DNA of 64,000 nt, taken from NCBI RefSeq assembly GCF_004000925.1, contig NZ_BIME01000014.1, positions 62,001-126,000 on the forward strand. The letters run 5' to 3'. Numbering within the stretch: position 1 is the stretch's first letter; every line of letters begins with the position of its first letter. This DNA comes from Paenibacillus illinoisensis NBRC 15959 (GTDB taxonomy: Bacteria > Bacillota > Bacilli > Paenibacillales > Paenibacillaceae). The notes below the pieces were generated by a model that saw only the letters and a list, made by a program, of their open reading frames with translations, was not told the DNA's origin and made no database searches. Below, in pieces: positions 59,011 through 64,000 of this stretch. Both the position numbers and the translations under genes were made by a program.

Positions 59011-60990
59011 ATGGTCGAGCAAATCGATATGTCGGCAGGTTCGACAGGCGGAGGACAGGGGTCTTCAGGCTACGACGCGGACGACATTCAAGTACTTGAA
59101 GGACTGGTAGCGGTTCGGAAACGGCCCGGGATGTACATCGGCAGCACCAGTACTTCAGGTCTGCATCATTTGGTATGGGAAATTGTGGACAACGCTGTCG
59201 ACGAGCATCTCGCCAAATTCTGCTCCAAAATCGATATCACGCTGCATAAGGACGGTTCTATTACGGTTCAGGATAACGGAAGGGGAATTCCGACAGGTAT
59301 ACATAAAACAGGGATTCCTACTCCCCAGGTCGTGTTTACGATTTTGCACGCAGGCGGAAAGTTCGGTGGATCAGGATATAAGAAATCAGGCGGACTGCAC
59401 GGCGTAGGTGCTTCGGTAACGAACGCTTTGTCGGAGTGGCTTGAAGTCGAAATCTTCCGTGATGGCAAGATTCATCGTCAACGTTTTGAATATTGGCAGG
59501 ACAAAAAGGGTGTCGAACATGTCGGAGAGCCGGTAACGGGACTCGAAGTACTCGGGAATACCAACCGGACAGGGACTAAAGTAACGTTTAAACCCGATAT
59601 ACGTGTCTTCCAAAATGGCATTCAATTGAATTATGATACACTGGCAGAACGGCTTCAGGAAATTGCTTTTCTGAACTCGGGCCTGAAAATTGTTCTGAAA
59701 GACGAACGTTCAGGCAATCAGGATGAGTATATGTATGAAGGCGGAGCAAGCCAGTTTGTTGCGTATTTGAACGAAAATAAAGATGTGCTGCATGATGTCA
59801 TTCACTTCTATGCGGAGAAGGACGACATCGAGGTGGAAGTTGCAATCCAGTATAACGCAGGGTATACCGAAACGCTGGCTTCGTTTGTTAACTCGATCCC
59901 GACCAGGGGCGGCGGTACACATGAGACCGGATTCAAGACGGCGTATACCCGTGTGATGAACGACTATGCAAGACGTACCAACATGATTAAGGAAAAAGAT
60001 AAAAATCTTGAGGGTAATGATCTGCGAGAAGGCATGATGGCTGTTATCAGCGTAAAAATGTCCGAAGTCGAATTCGTTGGACAAACGAAAGATCAACTCG
60101 GTAGCGCTTCCGCTCGAAGTGCGGTCGATTCGGTCGTTTCGGAGAACATGCAGCGGTTTTTGGAAGAAAACCCGCAGGTGGCTCAGACGTTGATTCGCAA
60201 AGCGGTTCAGGCCTCGAAGGCAAGAGAGGCTGCACGCAAGGCCCGTGACGAGATGCGTACAGGCAAAAAGCGCAGTGAAAGCTCCAACCTGAATGGCAAG
60301 CTGACTCCGGCACAATCCAAGGATTTTACCCGAAACGAGCTGTTTATTGTTGAAGGTGATTCCGCGGGAGGCTCGGCCAAACAGGGACGCGATTCGAAGA
60401 TTCAAGCCATACTGCCTCTGAAAGGAAAACCACTCAATCCGGAAAAAGCAAAGCTGGCGGATATCCTCAAAAACGAGGAATATCGTGCGATAACGGCTGC
60501 AATCGGAGCGGGTATTGGGACTGAATTTGCCGTTGAGGACAGCAATTATTCCAAAATCATAATCATGACCGATGCGGACACGGATGGTGCACATATTCAG
60601 GTGCTGCTGCTGACTTTCTTTTACCGTTATATGAAACCTCTGATTGACCAAGGTAAAGTGTTTATTGCACAGCCGCCATTGTATAAGCTCACCCGCAAGT
60701 CCGGTAAAATGGCAAGTGTTCGCTACGCTTGGACGGATGATGAGCTGGCGAATTACATGAAGGAGTTTGGAAACAACGTCGAACTTCAACGTTATAAAGG
60801 TCTGGGTGAGATGAATCCAGACCAGCTGTGGGAAACGACGATGAATCCGGAGACACGGACGCTGCTCAAGGTGGAGATTGTAGATGCTGCCAAAGCGGAG
60901 CGCCGTGTGTCAACACTTATGGGTGATAAGGTCGATCCGCGTAAACGCTGGATTGTAGAGAACGTCGACTTTACAGAGTACGAAGAATAG
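59011..60990 (+). CDS. parE: DNA topoisomerase IV subunit B ParE
   Basis: ATPase subunit of topoisomerase IV, which separates linked daughter chromosomes. The GHKL ATPase (about 20-240) has EIVDNAVDEHL, DNGRGIP and GGLHGVGASVTNALS. The transducer domain follows, then the TOPRIM domain with EGDSAGGSA and MTDADTDGAH, and the terminal RYKGLGEMNPDQLWETTM motif. The 659 residues are preceded by a Gly/Ser-rich N-terminal tail (STGGGQGSSG). It is called ParE rather than GyrB because the next gene encodes ParC. AAGGGGGAG stands before the ATG. parC follows after 12 bases. Confidence 0.94.
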   Translation: MVEQIDMSAGSTGGGQGSSGYDADDIQVLEGLVAVRKRPGMYIGSTSTSGLHHLVWEIVDNAVDEHLAKFCSKIDITLHKDGSITVQDNGRGIPTGIHKTGIPTPQVVFTILHAGGKFGGSGYKKSGGLHGVGASVTNALSEWLEVEIFRDGKIHRQRFEYWQDKKGVEHVGEPVTGLEVLGNTNRTGTKVTFKPDIRVFQNGIQLNYDTLAERLQEIAFLNSGLKIVLKDERSGNQDEYMYEGGASQFVAYLNENKDVLHDVIHFYAEKDDIEVEVAIQYNAGYTETLASFVNSIPTRGGGTHETGFKTAYTRVMNDYARRTNMIKEKDKNLEGNDLREGMMAVISVKMSEVEFVGQTKDQLGSASARSAVDSVVSENMQRFLEENPQVAQTLIRKAVQASKAREAARKARDEMRTGKKRSESSNLNGKLTPAQSKDFTRNELFIVEGDSAGGSAKQGRDSKIQAILPLKGKPLNPEKAKLADILKNEEYRAITAAIGAGIGTEFAVEDSNYSKIIIMTDADTDGAHIQVLLLTFFYRYMKPLIDQGKVFIAQPPLYKLTRKSGKMASVRYAWTDDELANYMKEFGNNVELQRYKGLGEMNPDQLWETTMNPETRTLLKVEIVDAAKAERRVSTLMGDKVDPRKRWIVENVDFTEYEE

Positions 60991-61002
60991 AAGGTGCTTG
61001 GA

Positions 61003-63465
61003 ATGAGTCTATCAGAACAATTTTTGCCGGCCTTTCTGGAAGAGGTCGTCGGTGACCGGTTTGGTCGCTACTCCAAATATATTATTCAGGATCGGGCCAT
61101 TCCCGATGTTCGGGATGGGTTGAAACCCGTGCAGCGTCGTATTCTATACGCCATGTACGATTCCGGTAATACGCCTGAAAAGCCTTATCGTAAATCTGCA
61201 AAAACCGTCGGTGATGTGATGGGTAACTACCATCCCCATGGTGACTCATCCATCTATGATGGTATGGTGCGGATGGCACAACCTTGGAAAATGGGCCATG
61301 TGCTCGTAGACGGTCATGGTAACTGGGGATCACAGGATGATGACCCGGCTGCAGCGATGCGGTATACAGAGGCCCGATTGTCGCCGATCGCCATGGAGAT
61401 GCTGCGAGATATCGAGAAACGGACAGTTCTGTTTAAGGACAATTTCGATAATACAGCCAAAGAGCCGGTTGTGCTGCCATCTCGTTATCCCAACCTACTG
61501 GTTAATGGCGTAAGTGGGATTTCTTCCGGCTTTGCAACCGAGATACCAACGCATAATCTGCGTGAAGTCATTGATGCCTGCATCGCGGTGATGGAAAAAC
61601 CATCGATTGAGCTGGACGAGATCATGATGTTCATGAAAGGCCCGGATTTCCCTACAGGCGGCTTGATCATGGGTGGCGAAGGTATTCTGGATGCTTATCG
61701 GACAGGCAAAGGAAGAATTTACATTCGCTCGAAAACGGATATCGAGAATATGCGCGGTGGCAAACAGCAGATTGTCATCACCGAGATTCCATATCAGGTG
61801 GTAAAATCCAGACTTGTTACAGCCATGGAGAATATTCGACTTGAGAAAAAAGTAGAAGGTATTGCCGAAGTTCGCGATGAGAGTGGACGTGACGGTCTGC
61901 GTATCGTGGTTGAATTGAAAAAAGAAGCGGATGCGCAAGGTATTCTGGCTTATTTACTCAAAAAAACCGATCTTCAAGTAACCTACAATTTTAACATGGT
62001 TGCCATCGTGAACAAGGCACCTCAACAGCTTGGGTTGAAATCCATTCTGGAAGCCTATATTGCCCATCAGCGTGAGGTTGTGACATTCCGGACCAAGTAT
62101 GAGCTCGAGAAAGCGGAAGACCGTGCACACGTGCTGGAGGGTCTGGTCAAGGCGCTGAACATTCTTGATGAAGTTATCGCAGCAATCAAGGCATCCAAAA
62201 ATCGCCAGGACGCGCAAAATAATCTGATGTGGATGTTCGGATTCTCGGAGCGCCAGGCAGATTCCATCTTGACGCTGCAGCTGTACCGTTTGACCAATCT
62301 GGAGATCTCATCCCTCCAGAAGGAGCTTGACGATCTGATGAAAAAGATTGCCCAATTACGCTCCATTCTGGATAGCGACCGCAAGCTAATTGGTGTCATC
62401 CGCAAAGAATTGATGGAGATCCGGGAGAAATACGGGATCGACCGTCGTTCGGCCATCCAGGGTGAGGTGGAAGAACTTAAGGTTAATCTGGAAGTCCTCG
62501 TCAACGCGGAAGATGTATTTGTTACATTATCCAAAGAGGGCTATGTAAAACGTACGGGCATGCAGTCCTTTACTCGTTCAGGTGGCGAACGCAACGGAAG
62601 CGGTGTAAAGGAAGGCGACTATATTTCACAGGTGCTTGAAGTTAATACGCTTGAAAACCTGCTCGTGTTCACGCAAAAAGGCCAGTACTTTTTGCTGCCT
62701 GTTCATCAGGTGCCGGAATTCAAGTGGAAAGACCCCGGAACAGCCATTGTCAATGTCATCCCGTTAGCGAAGGATGATCGTATCGCGAGTGTGCTCGCAG
62801 TCAAGTCCTTCGAAGAAGAAGGCCACAGTCTCGTCTTCGTTACACGTAAGGGACAGGTGAAGCGTACCGAGCTGAAAGAGTACGTCACCAAACGTTCCGG
62901 AGCTGTAGCTGCTTGCAAAGTGGGTAAGGACGATGAGGTATTGTCGGTACATCTGAGCACAGGCGGCAAGGATATTATGCTGATCACCAAGGAAGCGATG
63001 GCGATCCGTTTCCGTGAGGATGATGTCAATCCAATGGGACGGGTATCCGGAGGGGTTCGTGGTATTCAGTTAAAAGAGACGGATGAGGTCGTTTCTGCCC
63101 TATGGGTGGAAGGAGATGAGGGCGAGATTGCCGTGCTGTCCGACTTGGGCTACGGTAAACGTTCGCTGCTGCTGGACTATGCATTGCAAAGTCGCGGAGG
63201 CAAAGGTATTGCCACATTCGAATTCAAAGAAGGCAAGCGTGTGAAACCGAACGGAAGCCGCATAGCCGGGGCATTCTATTGCAGGGAACAACGAAACGTA
63301 ACGGTAATGACCAAAGAAGGGCAAGCGTATCCGATTTCTTCTGAAGGTGTACCGATTACGGAACGCAAACATATTGGTAAGCTGCTGGTTCATGTGGAGA
63401 AACAGGATGAAGTCGTGGAACTTCTCATGAATTTCGATGAAAATCAGCCACCATCAACATCGTAA
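61003..63465 (+). CDS. parC: DNA topoisomerase IV subunit A ParC
   Basis: Breakage-reunion subunit of topoisomerase IV, 820 residues. The winged-helix core has QDRAIPDVRDGLKPVQRRIL, the quinolone-resistance region YHPHGDSSIYDGMVRMAQ and the active-site tyrosine in AAMRYTEARLS. A coiled coil (ELDDLMKKIAQLRSIL) precedes a C-terminal beta-propeller with degenerate GyrA-box-like repeats (VTRKGQVKRTELKEY). An intact QRRGGKG box is absent, which marks it as ParC and not GyrA. The position corresponding to Glu84 of S. aureus GrlA is Asp. ATG 61003 is six bases after AAGGTG; GTG 60994 overlaps it. Confidence 0.94.
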   Translation: MSLSEQFLPAFLEEVVGDRFGRYSKYIIQDRAIPDVRDGLKPVQRRILYAMYDSGNTPEKPYRKSAKTVGDVMGNYHPHGDSSIYDGMVRMAQPWKMGHVLVDGHGNWGSQDDDPAAAMRYTEARLSPIAMEMLRDIEKRTVLFKDNFDNTAKEPVVLPSRYPNLLVNGVSGISSGFATEIPTHNLREVIDACIAVMEKPSIELDEIMMFMKGPDFPTGGLIMGGEGILDAYRTGKGRIYIRSKTDIENMRGGKQQIVITEIPYQVVKSRLVTAMENIRLEKKVEGIAEVRDESGRDGLRIVVELKKEADAQGILAYLLKKTDLQVTYNFNMVAIVNKAPQQLGLKSILEAYIAHQREVVTFRTKYELEKAEDRAHVLEGLVKALNILDEVIAAIKASKNRQDAQNNLMWMFGFSERQADSILTLQLYRLTNLEISSLQKELDDLMKKIAQLRSILDSDRKLIGVIRKELMEIREKYGIDRRSAIQGEVEELKVNLEVLVNAEDVFVTLSKEGYVKRTGMQSFTRSGGERNGSGVKEGDYISQVLEVNTLENLLVFTQKGQYFLLPVHQVPEFKWKDPGTAIVNVIPLAKDDRIASVLAVKSFEEEGHSLVFVTRKGQVKRTELKEYVTKRSGAVAACKVGKDDEVLSVHLSTGGKDIMLITKEAMAIRFREDDVNPMGRVSGGVRGIQLKETDEVVSALWVEGDEGEIAVLSDLGYGKRSLLLDYALQSRGGKGIATFEFKEGKRVKPNGSRIAGAFYCREQRNVTVMTKEGQAYPISSEGVPITERKHIGKLLVHVEKQDEVVELLMNFDENQPPSTS

Positions 63466-63472
63466 AATGAGT

Positions 63473-63524
63473 AAAAAGACTTTTTGCACAGCAGTTGACT
63501 CTGTCGTGCAAAGAGTCTTTTTTT
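63473..63524 (+). terminator. Intrinsic terminator after parC
   Basis: AAAAAGACT and TTGCAC pair with GTGCAA and AGTCTTTTT, with a mismatch between, followed by seven T. Confidence 0.9.
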
Positions 63525-63693
63525 GTTGTTCAAACTCGGATTAAAAGAGGCTGTCCATGCGAAGTTTAACAACCTTCGTCGATTACGGTCGATCGCTGGG
63601 AAATTGAAAAAATGCAGCAGGAATGCGGGTTTTTAGCGCGAAAAGTTAAGCTAGTGAAGTGAAAAACCGGGTTGCAGAGAGGAGCGATTCAAG

Positions 63694-64000
63694 ATGTATA
63701 ATTCCGATTTTGCCAAGTGCTGGTCAAGGCTCACCAAGGACTATAAGCTGCATATGGATCAGGAACTGGCTCCCTCTTTAACAGAGGCACAGCTGGCTGT
63801 ATTGGAGGTTCTTGAGGATCATCAGAAAATGAAGCCATCCGATCTGATTCCTTTTTTGGCTACAACACCTGCGGCCGTAACCATGCTGCTTGACCGTATG
63901 GAAAAAAACAATTTGATTCGCAGAGATCGGGATGACAACGATCGAAGAATCGTGTGGGTATCCTTATCTGACAAGGGACGAATGGAGACAGAACGTGGCG
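63694..64000 (+). CDS. MarR-family transcriptional regulator (N-terminal part)
   Basis: The first 102 residues of a gene that continues past the window. It shows a MarR winged helix: LTEAQLAVLEVLEDHQKMKP, then the recognition helix AAVTMLLDRMEKNNLI and the wing RRDRDDNDRRIVWVSLSDKG. Such proteins usually repress their own operon and respond to small ligands. AGAGGAG precedes the ATG, and the gene stands about 170 bases past the parC terminator in its own unit. Its targets lie outside the window. Confidence 0.88.
   Translation, partial: MYNSDFAKCWSRLTKDYKLHMDQELAPSLTEAQLAVLEVLEDHQKMKPSDLIPFLATTPAAVTMLLDRMEKNNLIRRDRDDNDRRIVWVSLSDKGRMETERG

Noticed and set aside
59710..60789. A 359-codon reverse frame opposite parE
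   Set aside because: No ribosome binding site, amino-acid composition typical of an antisense shadow, and parE is complete on the forward strand.
1..64000. tRNA, rRNA, CRISPR arrays, insertion sequences, prophage or integrase genes
   Set aside because: None was seen. Direct repeats are limited to the CAP linker, and no transposase or integrase motif occurs in any frame.

Overview
The window looks like a stretch of chromosome from a Paenibacillus-type Gram-positive bacterium. This rests on the gene order bshA-cca-birA-panBCD-dinG (the Bacillus order), a proline T-box leader, SLH-domain and copper-amine-oxidase-like stalk-domain cell-surface proteins, a two-GTPase DynA-type dynamin, a RuBisCO-like MtnW and AGGAGG-type ribosome binding sites. 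No tRNA or rRNA genes, insertion sequences, prophage genes or CRISPR arrays were seen. Almost all of it is chromosomal core or near-core.

Layout. 1-6 kb (+): end of bshA, cca, birA, a leader with a terminator, panB-panC-panD and a TPR protein. 6-11.6 kb (+): dinG, then rex, an MTA/SAH deaminase-like amidohydrolase and a DUF5590/YpmB-like protein. 11.9-14 kb (+): a membrane-anchored protein overlapping a short FtsH-like AAA protease. 14-18.3 kb (+): 3-hydroxyacyl-CoA dehydrogenase, ackA, asnS, dnaD. 18.5-20.8 kb (+): ECF sigma factor, membrane-anchored putative anti-sigma protein and a three-module membrane protein. 20.9-27.1 kb (-): proB-proA-proC-mtnW-mtnX-mtnB behind a proline T-box. 27.2-28.4 kb (-): mtnE. 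28.6-31.5 kb (+): a Fur-box-preceded siderophore-binding lipoprotein and a Btr-like AraC/SBP fusion. 31.6-32.6 kb (+): a nitrilase-family amidase (mtnU-like) and a 55-aa protein. 32.9-36.2 kb: a LysR regulator (-) divergent from leuC-leuD (+), with a Fur-like box between them. 36.3-44 kb: an unknown protein (-), two paralogous amidases, a GerMN lipoprotein and an SLH protein. 44-49 kb: nth, a 91-aa protein and a DynA-like dynamin. 49-54.7 kb: a heterodimeric ABC exporter, purT and a GNAT acetyltransferase. 55-59 kb: a CAP-domain secreted protein, an SGNH hydrolase and an ABC-2-type exporter. 59-63.5 kb: parE-parC. The window closes with the start of a MarR regulator.

How the genes work together. 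Methionine salvage is spread over several loci (mtaD-like, mtnW/X/B, mtnE, mtnU-like), and its central three genes are joined by overlapping stop/start codons to the proline biosynthesis operon. Three Fur-like boxes mark an iron-responsive block from 28.5 to 34 kb that appears to include leuCD, whose LeuC is a [4Fe-4S] enzyme. Cell-envelope genes dominate from 37 to 59 kb.

The least explained pieces are the FtsH-like protease, which lacks its extracytoplasmic domain and is paired with a small protein that has exactly that topology; the sigma-factor operon with its repeated PGxGxLxxG membrane protein and apparent ATT start; and the leuCD leader.
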